Below are positions 34,904-43,354 of a stretch of DNA of 64,000 nt, piece after piece. The stretch comes from Parasphingorhabdus marina DSM 22363. Its GTDB lineage: Bacteria; Pseudomonadota; Alphaproteobacteria; Sphingomonadales; Sphingomonadaceae. The translations under genes were made by a program, and so were the position numbers. Location of the stretch: NCBI RefSeq assembly GCF_900128895.1, contig NZ_FSQW01000001.1, positions 1,736,001 to 1,800,000 on the forward strand, read 5' to 3'. Below the pieces are notes generated by a model. The model saw only the letters and a list, made by a program, of their open reading frames with translations, was not told the DNA's origin and searched no databases. Each line of letters opens with the position of its first letter. Position 1 is the first letter of the stretch.

Positions 34904-35293
34904 GTAAGGCTGAGATCGAAAGGACCAGCGCCACACTGAATCTCCTGTCCTTATAGAATTTCACTGTCCAAGTTTGTAGCGCTGAGTCACCCGACCGATC
35001 CTGGCGATTGCGATTCAGTTTCGATACGCTCTGTTCCGGAACAGGGCGACCCTCTTCGTGCCCCTGCAAATTGAGCGTCAGCTTTCCGAAGTATCCGACT
35101 ATCTGATCTGCTTAATGCCAATTGCGTGCCACACGTCATTCCTTCTCATAGCGATTATCCAGCACTCTAACTTTCAAGTCGAACCGATTGGGTTTCGGTA
35201 TCGATTTGTGATCAACAAGGTATTGGCGTCGGCAAACGGAAGTTCCCAATTAGGTAGCGATAAATAAGAGCAACTAGGAACAAGAGGACGATG
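34904..35293. other. Leader region before the TfdB-like hydroxylase
   Basis: 390 bases. A plus-strand frame of 69 codons (35058-35267) includes the second copy of the duplicated leader block and could be the remnant of a small gene. No intact gene is supported. AAGAGGA at 35282-35288 serves the hydroxylase. Confidence 0.4.
35175..35227 (+). repeat. Duplicated leader block, copy 2 (before TfdB-like hydroxylase)
   Basis: Matches the block at 19591-19643; the last 33 bases differ at one position. The sequence ends 66 bases before the hydroxylase start. Both copies lie shortly before an oxygenase gene. Whether it is a regulator site or a shared gene fragment cannot be settled from sequence. Confidence 0.6.
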
Positions 35294-37102
35294 ATGGCGG
35301 CGACCGTGGAGACAGATGTGCTTGTCGTAGGCACAGGGCCCGCAGGTTCTGCTGCCGCCTTAAGTCTTGCCAGAAACGGCGTGAACGCTTTGGTCATTAA
35401 CAAATTTGGATGGACGGCTCGGACCCCGCGGGCGCATATAACCAATCCAAGGACGATGGAAGTTCTGCACGACTTGGGCGTCTATGATGAAGCGCTAAAG
35501 CATTCATTCTCCAAAGAGTTTATGGGCGAAAATACCTTTTGCACAAGTCTTGCCGGCTTAGAGGTAGGTCGTATTCGAACTTGGGGTACGTGTCCTGACC
35601 AGGCCCATAATTACGCAATCGCCAGCCCAGAAGAGAATTGTGACATTACCCAGAATTATATGGAGCAGGTTTTGATCGGTTCGGCGGCCCATGCCGGGGC
35701 GAAAGTGATGTTTCATACCGAGTTGCTGGATTACAAACAGGATAGCGAAGGTGTTTCTGCCAGGTTGAAAAACCGTCTTACCGGCGAAGAATTTGCCGTG
35801 CTTTGCAAATATCTGATTGGCGCTGACGGAGCGAATTCGACTGTCGCAAAGATCGCCGATCTTCCGCTTGAGGGTGTGCAGGGCAAGGAAGGTTCGATGA
35901 ATATCGTATTCGACGCTGACCTGTCCCGATTTGTTGAGCACCGCCCTAGCGTTTTATACTGGATAATGCAGGATGGGTCCGACGTTGGTGGACTTGGCAT
36001 GGGCGTGGTTCGTATGGTTGAGCCATGGAACCGCTGGCTTGCGATCTGGGGTTATGATTTGGCTGCTGGACAGCCCGACGTAGACGAAGCGAAAGCAATC
36101 AAAGTTGTTCACAATCTAATTGGCGACAATAGTGTTCCTGTATCAATTGACTCGATATCGTTTTGGACTGTCAATGAAGTATATGCCACAAAGCTGAGCA
36201 AAGGCCGAGTATTTTGCATGGGCGATGCTGTTCATCGCCACCCACCCACTAAGGGGCTTGGATCAAACACATCCATCCAGGATGCTTTCAATCTGTCTTG
36301 GAAAATTTCGATGGTCCTAAAGGGGCAGGCCGGGCCTGGATTGCTTTCCAGCTATTCGGAAGAGCGAGCGCCCGTTGCCAAGCAAATTGTGACCGGAGCC
36401 AACCGTTCGATCTCTCGGTTTTACGAGATTATGGGGGCGCTTGGCCTAGATAAAGCAGAGACACCCGATCAGATGCGCAAGGCCATGATGTCGATGGGGG
36501 ATGACTCCGAAGAAGGCAAAACGAAGCGTGCAGCGCTGGATAAGGCGATTTATGGCACGCGTGATGTTTTCGATAACCCTGGTATAGAGATCCAGCATCG
36601 CTACAGTTCTTCAGCCGTTGCAGACGATGGTAGTGAAGATCCTGGATATAAAGGCGATCCAGAAGTCTTTGTCGAACAAACAACCTATCCGGGTGCCCGC
36701 TTGCCGCATGCATGGATCACGGTGAATGGGATACGCCAATCGCTTCTCTACCTATGTGGTGGAACGAAATTCACTATCTTGACTGGCGTTTCTGGCTCCG
36801 GCTGGATTGGTGCTGCAAAGGCTGTTCACGACGCTCTGGGCGTGCAGATCAATGTCATTCAGATCGGCGCGATGCGAGAGGTTCAAGACATTTATGGAGA
36901 ATGGTCGCGCGTTCGCGAAATTGATGAATCTGGCGCGGTCGTTGTACGCCCAGATCATCATATTGCCTGGCGGGCGCAGGGTTGGTCAGCGGATGGCCCG
37001 GCGGCGCTAATGGATGCCATGAAAGCTATTCTAAGCGCGGAAGACGGCCCAGCAGCCGAGGCTTCGGATATTGAGGAAAAAGAGGGGGAGGTTGCCGTTT
37101 AG
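35294..37102 (+). CDS. TfdB-like phenol / chlorophenol monooxygenase (FAD)
   Basis: 602 residues. FAD motif VVGTGPAGSAAALSLARNG, DG motif GADGANSTVA and GD motif FCMGDAVHRHPPTKGLG are in order, with a C-terminal thioredoxin-like dimerisation domain. The blocks TPRAHITNPRTME, MGENTFC and RIRTWGTC are those of 2,4-dichlorophenol 6-monooxygenase (TfdB) and its kin, which turn phenols into catechols with NADPH and O2. The ATG at 35294 is preferred to 35291 for spacing from AAGAGGA. It would supply the catechol for the dioxygenase at 26048. A resorcinol or hydroquinone hydroxylase is a possible alternative. Confidence 0.87.
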   Translation: MAATVETDVLVVGTGPAGSAAALSLARNGVNALVINKFGWTARTPRAHITNPRTMEVLHDLGVYDEALKHSFSKEFMGENTFCTSLAGLEVGRIRTWGTCPDQAHNYAIASPEENCDITQNYMEQVLIGSAAHAGAKVMFHTELLDYKQDSEGVSARLKNRLTGEEFAVLCKYLIGADGANSTVAKIADLPLEGVQGKEGSMNIVFDADLSRFVEHRPSVLYWIMQDGSDVGGLGMGVVRMVEPWNRWLAIWGYDLAAGQPDVDEAKAIKVVHNLIGDNSVPVSIDSISFWTVNEVYATKLSKGRVFCMGDAVHRHPPTKGLGSNTSIQDAFNLSWKISMVLKGQAGPGLLSSYSEERAPVAKQIVTGANRSISRFYEIMGALGLDKAETPDQMRKAMMSMGDDSEEGKTKRAALDKAIYGTRDVFDNPGIEIQHRYSSSAVADDGSEDPGYKGDPEVFVEQTTYPGARLPHAWITVNGIRQSLLYLCGGTKFTILTGVSGSGWIGAAKAVHDALGVQINVIQIGAMREVQDIYGEWSRVREIDESGAVVVRPDHHIAWRAQGWSADGPAALMDAMKAILSAEDGPAAEASDIEEKEGEVAV

Positions 37103-37258
37103 GCGAATGCAGCATGCCATCTGAGGTTCCGTCAACAAATGTAAATGCGTTTCTGAAGACGAAGCACTGCTGCTGACATACCGGGAGTTACCTCGGTCAA
37201 AAACAGAAAGAAATTCGAAAACAACTAGAGTTGAAAAAAATAGGACCGGGAGGATATT

Positions 37259-39625
37259 ATGAAGAAGTTTTCAAAATTCGTTTTGCTGACCAGCGCAAGT
37301 GCTATTTGTGCATCAATACCAATTTACCCTGCAACAGCGAATGCTCAACTGAATGATACTAGCCAACAAGAGGTCGCGGGGCAGGAAGATGACAATACAA
37401 TCATCGTCACAGCCACACGGCGACCAGAAAGCATTCAGGATGTGCCGGTATCGGTGAGTTCGTTCGGATCGGAGGAAATTTCGGATACCGGATCAATAGA
37501 TATTGCAGACATTTCTACATATGTTCCCAATTTTGAGTTTTCTGATGCGAGCATCTTGCCCAATCTATATGTGCGCGGAATTGGTTCAGGTACGACCCAT
37601 TCTATTGAACAATCCGTTGGCCGTTTCATCGACGAAGTCTATATCGGCCGTGCTGCAATCAACCTCCATCCCCTATTCGACGTGGGGAACGTAGAGGTAT
37701 TGCGCGGACCGCAAGGGACACTGTTCGGTAAAAACACTATTGCTGGCGCGGTCATCATCAACACGAAGGATCCAACCAACAGTTTCGAGGGCGGTTTTGA
37801 CGCTTACATAAGCGATTACAGCACGGTTGGCGGCTCTTGGGGCGGCGAAGCATTTCTTTCTGGACCGATAGGCGACAGCGCAGGCTTCCGTATAGCGGCT
37901 CTTTACCGCGATCGGGATGGATTTATAGAAAACCGGCTCCCGGGCCCCGATGGCGGCACTCGCGAAGATTTTGGACTTAGAGGAAAGCTGCAATTCGACA
38001 TTGGCCCCAATACGACAATTGATTTGAAAGGCGAATTTCTAACCTTCGACGAAGAAGGGCAGACGCCATCCGAAGTTACAAGCTCGATTTTCCCTGGAGG
38101 CCCATTCGCCGGACAGCCAGTACCAGAATCTTTCTTCCAACGTTTCTCGCCAAATTTCTCTTTTGATAGGGACTGGAAGAGTGATTATGATTGCACAGCT
38201 GTCTTGAACGGTAGAACATTCTGCCCTAACCGCAACCAAGACACTTACAACGCAACGCTTGAAATCAATCATGAATTTGAGGGTCTTGGAACTCTCACAT
38301 CGGTGAGTGCCTATCAATCTGTGGAATTCTTCCATCAGTTTCTTGCAATTGAGGGTGGTGTGACAGGTGGCGGATTACGCGCTACCCGCAACGAACAATA
38401 TGAAGGTTTTACGCAGGAATTGCGTTTGACATCAGAAGAATTCGAGACATTTGATTTTATCGTCGGCGGCTATTTTGAAACCAGCGAAGTCACCAGATTA
38501 CAGTTTGACGATTTTGATGTAGCGACCTTCTTCGGAGGTGGCCCGGTAAATTCACTTATTGAAGATTGGTCTCAGGATACGAAGACCGCCGCTTTGTTCG
38601 GACAAGTTCGTTGGCGCTTCAGTGACGAATGGTCGGCCATCTTTGGCGGCCGCTGGTCCTATGAAGAAAAAGACTTCTCTTTCTTCCGGCGCGTTGGCGC
38701 AGGAGGGGCGGATCCTGCAGTACTACGTGCAGATCCCGGCACAGGCCCGAATGACTTTATCTCTGATTTGAATCGCGATGAGAATCGCTTTACTCCGTCA
38801 GTTACCCTGCGTTGGGAACCCAATCCTGATCTGACAATATTTGCCTCTGCATCACAAGGGCACAAAACCGGTGGATTCTCTGACCGACCCGAGGAAAACG
38901 TTGCCGGCAATTTGGAAATCAGCGAGTTTTCTAATGAGTTAAACACTGCGTTTGAACTTGGTGCCAAGGGTGTGTTCGGGCCACTTCAAGTGAATGCTGC
39001 AGCCTTTTACATGCTCGTAGAAGACTTGCAGGTTGCACGTGCCCTTCCTGGCCAGTTTACCACCCAATTCCAGGTTCAAAATGCTGCTGAGGCAACCGTT
39101 TGGGGCGTCGAATTAGATGCTACTGTGGAACTCTCGGAAAACTGGACCTTGGGCGGAAATGTTGCTTACACCAACGCCCGCTATGATGATTTTCCTGGTG
39201 CGTCGGAAAATTGCCCAACTATAGGAGGGGCATTGGAGCCAGATCCTTTGACAGGTGACATTCTGTGTAACTATGCCGGGCTTCCATTGATCTTTGCACC
39301 CGACTGGAAGGGTGCCGCTTATATCGCACTCGATCAGCCTGATTTCCTGGGTGAGTGGGATTTGGGATTCCGTGCAGACGTCAACTTTTCGAGCGAGTAT
39401 TTCGTGGAACTGGAATATGTGGATGTGCTGCGCCAGGGATCCTATGCAACTTTCAACGCCAATGTGAGCCTCACCACGCCGGGCGATGAACTCACAATCT
39501 CATTGATTGGCAAGAACCTGACGGAAGAGCATGTTCTGGCCTGGGGTTTGCAAGCCGGTCCTGGAACGTTCGTTGCACCCAACGAGCCCAGGGAGATGAT
39601 CCTCCGGTTGAGCTATAGGTTTTAG
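37259..39625 (+). CDS. TonB-dependent outer-membrane receptor
   Basis: 788 residues. Signal peptide (KKFSKFVLLTSASAICAS to NAQ), TonB box DNTIIVTATRR, plug domain with VPVSVSSFG and VEVLRGPQGTLFGKNTIAG, and a beta-barrel ending in Phe (RLSYRF). Such receptors import scarce or poorly soluble compounds. It stands 156 bases downstream of the hydroxylase on the same strand, so uptake of the aromatic substrate is a reasonable guess. A good ribosome site (GGGAGG) precedes the ATG. Confidence 0.93.
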   Translation: MKKFSKFVLLTSASAICASIPIYPATANAQLNDTSQQEVAGQEDDNTIIVTATRRPESIQDVPVSVSSFGSEEISDTGSIDIADISTYVPNFEFSDASILPNLYVRGIGSGTTHSIEQSVGRFIDEVYIGRAAINLHPLFDVGNVEVLRGPQGTLFGKNTIAGAVIINTKDPTNSFEGGFDAYISDYSTVGGSWGGEAFLSGPIGDSAGFRIAALYRDRDGFIENRLPGPDGGTREDFGLRGKLQFDIGPNTTIDLKGEFLTFDEEGQTPSEVTSSIFPGGPFAGQPVPESFFQRFSPNFSFDRDWKSDYDCTAVLNGRTFCPNRNQDTYNATLEINHEFEGLGTLTSVSAYQSVEFFHQFLAIEGGVTGGGLRATRNEQYEGFTQELRLTSEEFETFDFIVGGYFETSEVTRLQFDDFDVATFFGGGPVNSLIEDWSQDTKTAALFGQVRWRFSDEWSAIFGGRWSYEEKDFSFFRRVGAGGADPAVLRADPGTGPNDFISDLNRDENRFTPSVTLRWEPNPDLTIFASASQGHKTGGFSDRPEENVAGNLEISEFSNELNTAFELGAKGVFGPLQVNAAAFYMLVEDLQVARALPGQFTTQFQVQNAAEATVWGVELDATVELSENWTLGGNVAYTNARYDDFPGASENCPTIGGALEPDPLTGDILCNYAGLPLIFAPDWKGAAYIALDQPDFLGEWDLGFRADVNFSSEYFVELEYVDVLRQGSYATFNANVSLTTPGDELTISLIGKNLTEEHVLAWGLQAGPGTFVAPNEPREMILRLSYRF

Positions 39626-39688
39626 TGAACACTCTGGCCGGTTTTTCTGGATCAATCCGGCGTTATCCGGGAGCGAGATATTCGATCC

Positions 39689-39841
39689 ATGCGGGAAAAT
39701 GTGGTTATCGCGGAACTGCTTGCCCAGATGGAAAGTATACTTGCGAAACTCGACCAGCATGGACAAAATGTTGCGGCCATCAAAGTTGCAGAATCTATTG
39801 AATCTCTATCTAACCAGCTTACCGACAGAATTTCAAAATGA
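39689..39841 (+). CDS. Short predicted coiled-coil ORF
   Basis: 50 residues, MRENVVIAELLAQMESILAK and so on, amphipathic with regular Leu/Ile spacing suggesting a coiled coil. The frame is open back to 39629 and may once have begun further upstream (coding-like GVIRERDIRS precedes the ATG), but only CTG is available there. No clear ribosome site. It may be a remnant or an unrecognised small gene. Confidence 0.3.
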   Translation: MRENVVIAELLAQMESILAKLDQHGQNVAAIKVAESIESLSNQLTDRISK

Positions 39842-39856
39842 GTCCAGTTATGCCGT

Positions 39857-39888
39857 GGCAACAAACAACGCCTCTGTTGTTTGTTGCC
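39857..39888. repeat. Perfect inverted repeat GGCAACAAACAAC-N6-GTTGTTTGTTGCC
   Basis: 13-base perfect arms with a 6-base loop (GCCTCT), extended by TGCC/GGCA outside (39851-39854 and 39894-39897). It follows the short ORF stop by 16 bases. There is no T-run, so it is not a standard terminator. It could be a bidirectional structure or a mobile-element end. Confidence 0.6.
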
Positions 39889-39942
39889 AGCATGGCAGGT
39901 AGTCCAAGTAGATCCGTTATACGCTTTACGATGCAAATGCCA

Positions 39943-39958
39943 ATGTCCGCTTCCGGGA
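39943..39958. repeat. Half copy of the GTCCGC palindrome, copy e
   Basis: ATGTCCGCTTCCGGGA corresponds to the left arm and loop of the palindromes at 8295, 10541 and 11710; the right arm is absent. Confidence 0.4.
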
Positions 39959-39976
39959 TACAACAGGCATTGGCTC

Positions 39977-40195
39977 TTACGGCGAAACTAGGTCCAAGTG
40001 CTCAACTTCCAGCGCCATAGCGATCTCATAGATCGTCACGATCGTGGGGTTCCGCTTACCTCGTTCTAGATCACTTATGTACTGCTGCGACAAGCCGGAA
40101 AGCTCGCTGAGCTTTTCTTGGGTCAAGCCTCGTTCCTTTCGGATCCGACAGACGTTGTCGCCCACAAGTTTCCGCATATCCATGCCAGTAACCAT
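39977..40195 (-). CDS. XRE-family helix-turn-helix regulator (small)
   Basis: 72 residues, almost entirely one Cro/C1-type helix-turn-helix: NVCRIRKERGLTQEKLSELSG, then QQYISDLERGKRNPT and a fourth helix EIAMALEV. No effector domain, so it is a minimal repressor as found in phages, plasmids and toxin-antitoxin loci. It is divergent from the lipoprotein gene at 40260. An internal ATG (MDMRKLV) could be the true start. Confidence 0.85.
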   Translation of the reverse strand: MVTGMDMRKLVGDNVCRIRKERGLTQEKLSELSGLSQQYISDLERGKRNPTIVTIYEIAMALEVEHLDLVSP

Positions 40196-40259
40196 TGGCG
40201 ATCATCTGCAATCTTGTTTATCAACTATAGTATGTAATTTGATGTATGGGAGAGTGGGA

Positions 40260-40604
40260 ATGCGCCATTCGATACTTGGATTGGCTATGCTGATGATGGT
40301 CACGGGATGTCAAGGCGGTGCCAAGGATGCGGTACGCGAACAGCTGATCGATCCGGACTCAGCTAAATTTGATGACCTTGCTTGGGCAGGGAAGGGGACT
40401 GTCACATGTGGGTTTGTAAACTCCCGAAATCGAATGGGTGGATATGCCGGTTGGACGGCCTTTGTTTATGATGGAGACAATGCCTACTTGATCAAAAATC
40501 CAAAAGTGCGAGGAAGCAATCTCTTCTTCGAAAAGTGTTCGCGCAGCCACACCAGTCGGTATTTTGACATACAGATTCGAGAATCTGGAGTTCCCTTGTA
40601 TTGA
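40260..40604 (+). CDS. Small predicted lipoprotein
   Basis: 114 residues from the ATG at 40260 preceded by GGAGAGTGGGA; a longer frame overlaps the divergent XRE gene. A lipobox VTGC at residues 14-17 follows a short hydrophobic signal. The mature part starts QGGAKDAVREQLIDPDSAKF, with a DPDSAKF element seen in small exported proteins, and has further Cys at TCGFVN and EKCSR. Family not named with confidence. Confidence 0.65.
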   Translation: MRHSILGLAMLMMVTGCQGGAKDAVREQLIDPDSAKFDDLAWAGKGTVTCGFVNSRNRMGGYAGWTAFVYDGDNAYLIKNPKVRGSNLFFEKCSRSHTSRYFDIQIRESGVPLY

Positions 40605-40612
40605 ACATAGGA

Positions 40613-41335
40613 TTAGTTGGTCGATTGATGGTCCTTATGCGGCGCCCGCTGCCAGAGTTTCCGCAATCTGGGAGGCAATGCCGCATTACATTTAGTCAAC
40701 CTTCTCTTGAGCCGCCGGATCTCTTTTTCCAGAATGTCAGCTTTTCGGGAATTGCTGGCCAAGTCATCCAAACAGGTCAGTACCGTTTCTTGATGCTCAA
40801 CAATGCTATCCATTTCCAATTTGTCTTGATAATTTACCGGCCCAACAATCCTCGCCATGCCTGTTTCATCAAAAATAATGTCTCGCGGATCTGGCAGAAT
40901 ATCAGGCAGAGGTTTGTTTAGTCGGTCACTTTCCAGAAACTGCTCTAGATAGCGATTGCGCCATATGATCGCAGCCATTGTAAACTCATCATTCGCCGCA
41001 TGCAAACTGCGTTGAGCTTCTGCTTGTATTTCAAGATAAAGTCTGAGCGAAGGACTATGGCCTTCCATTCCCATTTTGAAGAGTTTGTTTAAAGCCGCCT
41101 CTATCGCTGAAATTTTCTGAATATCTCCGCCGACAGGAACAGGGAGCTTCTTGTCGCCGTGCGAAACGATCATTTGCGTAAGCGGGTCCGCTAACACAGA
41201 CAGCTTTTCCTTTTGCTTTTTGGGTGGCCTTCCTTTGGGATTTCCTGATGTTCCTTTAGGCCATTGATGTTCTGGAGGTGGGAAACCGGGGCCGACTTTA
41301 TATGGCTTTTTGGTGTGAGCTGGATTGGACATCAA
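40613..41335 (-). CDS. DUF5681 domain protein
   Basis: 240 residues. The N-terminus has HQWPKGTSGNPKGRPPKK, the DUF5681 signature (W-x-x-G-x-SGNPKGRP). The middle is helical and the C-terminus basic. Members are found beside DNA methyltransferases and terminases in prophage-like regions; the biochemical role is unknown. Its ATG overlaps the stop of the methyltransferase gene by 4 bases. Confidence 0.85.
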   Translation of the reverse strand: MMSNPAHTKKPYKVGPGFPPPEHQWPKGTSGNPKGRPPKKQKEKLSVLADPLTQMIVSHGDKKLPVPVGGDIQKISAIEAALNKLFKMGMEGHSPSLRLYLEIQAEAQRSLHAANDEFTMAAIIWRNRYLEQFLESDRLNKPLPDILPDPRDIIFDETGMARIVGPVNYQDKLEMDSIVEHQETVLTCLDDLASNSRKADILEKEIRRLKRRLTKCNAALPPRLRKLWQRAPHKDHQSTN

Positions 41336-42663
41336 TTGGCTACCTCCATGCTAGATTCCAAGATTGGCTGAGGGACTGCTGCTTCTCGCTCCGAGAATGA
41401 CTGGCCGGATGGGAGATGAGTTGGCTCAACGCCGGTCACCTGTATGAAGCGGCGAAGCGATGCATCGACATAGAGCGGATCGAGTTCAATAGCCCGGCAC
41501 CGGCGTCGAACCTGCTCGCAAGCAACGATAGTTGTTCCAGAACCAACAAATGGATCAAGAATGATATCGTTTTGATTGCTGCAATCCAGAATCGCATCTT
41601 TGATCATTTCGAGCGGCTTAATCGTTGGGTGCATAGCCAGCAGTTCATCCCGATCAGCGACAAAACTGTTCAGGCCATCATAGTGCCATGCATTGGAGCG
41701 ATTGCGACCATGTCGACCTAGCTCGATATTGTTGACATGCGGTGCAGTGCCATTTTTGAACAAGGCCACAAATTCAGTTTGGGAACGATACAGGCTTCCC
41801 ATACCCCCATTGCTCTTGACCCAGGTAATGATGTTTTTGAGCTCGTCAAAAACAATTTTTCCTGCCCGAAGCAGCTCAAGCAGATGCGGCCAGGACATGA
41901 AGACCATGTGCAGGGAGCCATCAGCACTATAGCCCCGCATCAATCGCATGGAGAGCGTTAGGAACCGTGCGAATTCGTTTGACGATAGCTCACCAGAACC
42001 TTCTATAAACTCCTTATGCTTGTGTTTTCCGAGTCCTGAGATGTCTGCAACTCTGACATTGTAGGGGACATCGGCAGGTGTCAGCTGGGCACGATCCTCA
42101 CCCATTAACCGCGCATAGCTCGTCTCGTCTTTGGCATCGCCGCAGTAGAGTTTATGCTTTCCAAGTCCCCACAGATCGCCTGGCTTGGTCACTATGTTTG
42201 CAGAATCTATGTTGACCGGCAAAGCGGCGACACGTTCGGCCTCGACCACGGTCAGTCCCATTATCCGATCAAGGTCAGCGGTTTCAAATCCAAGATCGGT
42301 CAGATCCGGATCATCGAGCAGTTGATTGATATCGGCAAGTTCAAGCGCCAGGATATCTTCATCATAGCCAGACAACTCAGCCAGCTTGTTAGCCGCCAGC
42401 CCATAGGCACGAAGCTTTGCTTCACTTAGATGTTCTATGCGAATGACGGGAACCCGGTTTAGCCGGATCTTCTTCGCAGCTTCAATTACCGCCTCCCCAC
42501 AAACTATGCGATTGTTTGCATCCACCAAAAGAGGATCAATCATACCGTTGGTCTGGATCGACTTTGCGATCAGATTGATCTGATGATCGCTATGTTTGCG
42601 ATAGGCGTGAACCCGGGGTTTGATTTCATCAGGCGTAAGATATGTAACTTCCAGATCATTCAT
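41332..42663 (-). CDS. ParB-domain adenine/cytosine-N4 DNA methyltransferase
   Basis: About 443 residues. The N-terminal ParB/sulfiredoxin-like domain (residues 5-110) has ANNRIVCGEAVIEAAKK; the methyltransferase follows, with DPFVGSGTTIVACEQ as the AdoMet motif at the C-terminal side, a beta-class order. The catalytic motif, normally DPPY, here reads ADVPYNV, so its second residue is Val. No restriction gene adjoins, so it is an orphan enzyme, as often in phages and islands. The start at 42663 gives a normal ParB N-terminus; an ATG at 42699 is the alternative, and neither has a strong ribosome site. Confidence 0.82.
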   Translation of the reverse strand: MNDLEVTYLTPDEIKPRVHAYRKHSDHQINLIAKSIQTNGMIDPLLVDANNRIVCGEAVIEAAKKIRLNRVPVIRIEHLSEAKLRAYGLAANKLAELSGYDEDILALELADINQLLDDPDLTDLGFETADLDRIMGLTVVEAERVAALPVNIDSANIVTKPGDLWGLGKHKLYCGDAKDETSYARLMGEDRAQLTPADVPYNVRVADISGLGKHKHKEFIEGSGELSSNEFARFLTLSMRLMRGYSADGSLHMVFMSWPHLLELLRAGKIVFDELKNIITWVKSNGGMGSLYRSQTEFVALFKNGTAPHVNNIELGRHGRNRSNAWHYDGLNSFVADRDELLAMHPTIKPLEMIKDAILDCSNQNDIILDPFVGSGTTIVACEQVRRRCRAIELDPLYVDASLRRFIQVTGVEPTHLPSGQSFSEREAAVPQPILESSMEVAN

Positions 42664-43354
42664 GATTTGCCCGTCCATTGAGTTGAAAAGCGAGGGCATT
42701 GTGCTCGATCAAAAGGAGTTCCGACAGGCTGACAGGTAGGGGTTTTTGACAACTCATTGATCAAAAAACCTTCTTTTTGCGAAAAGCGGAACGCCGTTCC
42801 GGACTAAGGAGCCGCCTGTTTCTATTGTTCGGCTTTAGCCGTTGGATTCGCCCCAATATCAATGACTTCAATCCTGTTTCAATATGAACGAGGCTGGCTT
42901 TGTTCACTGATCCAAGACCAACGACTCCCTGTTTTTGCAGGTCGAACTTTGGCCTCCAAGTGGACAATCCGGCGGAGCATCGCGAGCCGGAATGGAATAG
43001 CGGTGGCGAAAGGCGCAATCGGCTCCCTGTTATCTCCGAAAACAGGGTAAAACTAGGGATTTGCGGTCAGAGACCCGTTCTCGACAGACTGCGTCACGCA
43101 CCACTTTTTTCCTAAGTTTTGATGTCTCCGGATTTTGCTTTGGCGCCAGCGCTGGACGTCTATTCAGGAACACGGGCACAGATCATGCCGGCTGTTCTCC
43201 TTTGAAGCTGACTTCTGTCCGTCGTCCGAATATCAGCTGACATTTCACGGTCCGGCATGCAACAGACACTCCATTCTGCATGGAGCTGCCGGGTGTCTGT
43301 CATCGGCAAAGCCGGCAGTGAGCGAGGCAAGGCGGTCGAGAACTTTCACGATAT
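42664..43354. other. Non-coding stretch between methyltransferase and TetR gene
   Basis: About 690 bases. Short frames exist on both strands but none has a ribosome site or a protein-like composition I trust. It includes inverted pieces AAAACAGGG and CCCTGTTTT (42928-43048). It probably contains the right boundary of the acquired region, as the bases become GC-rich from here. Confidence 0.35.
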
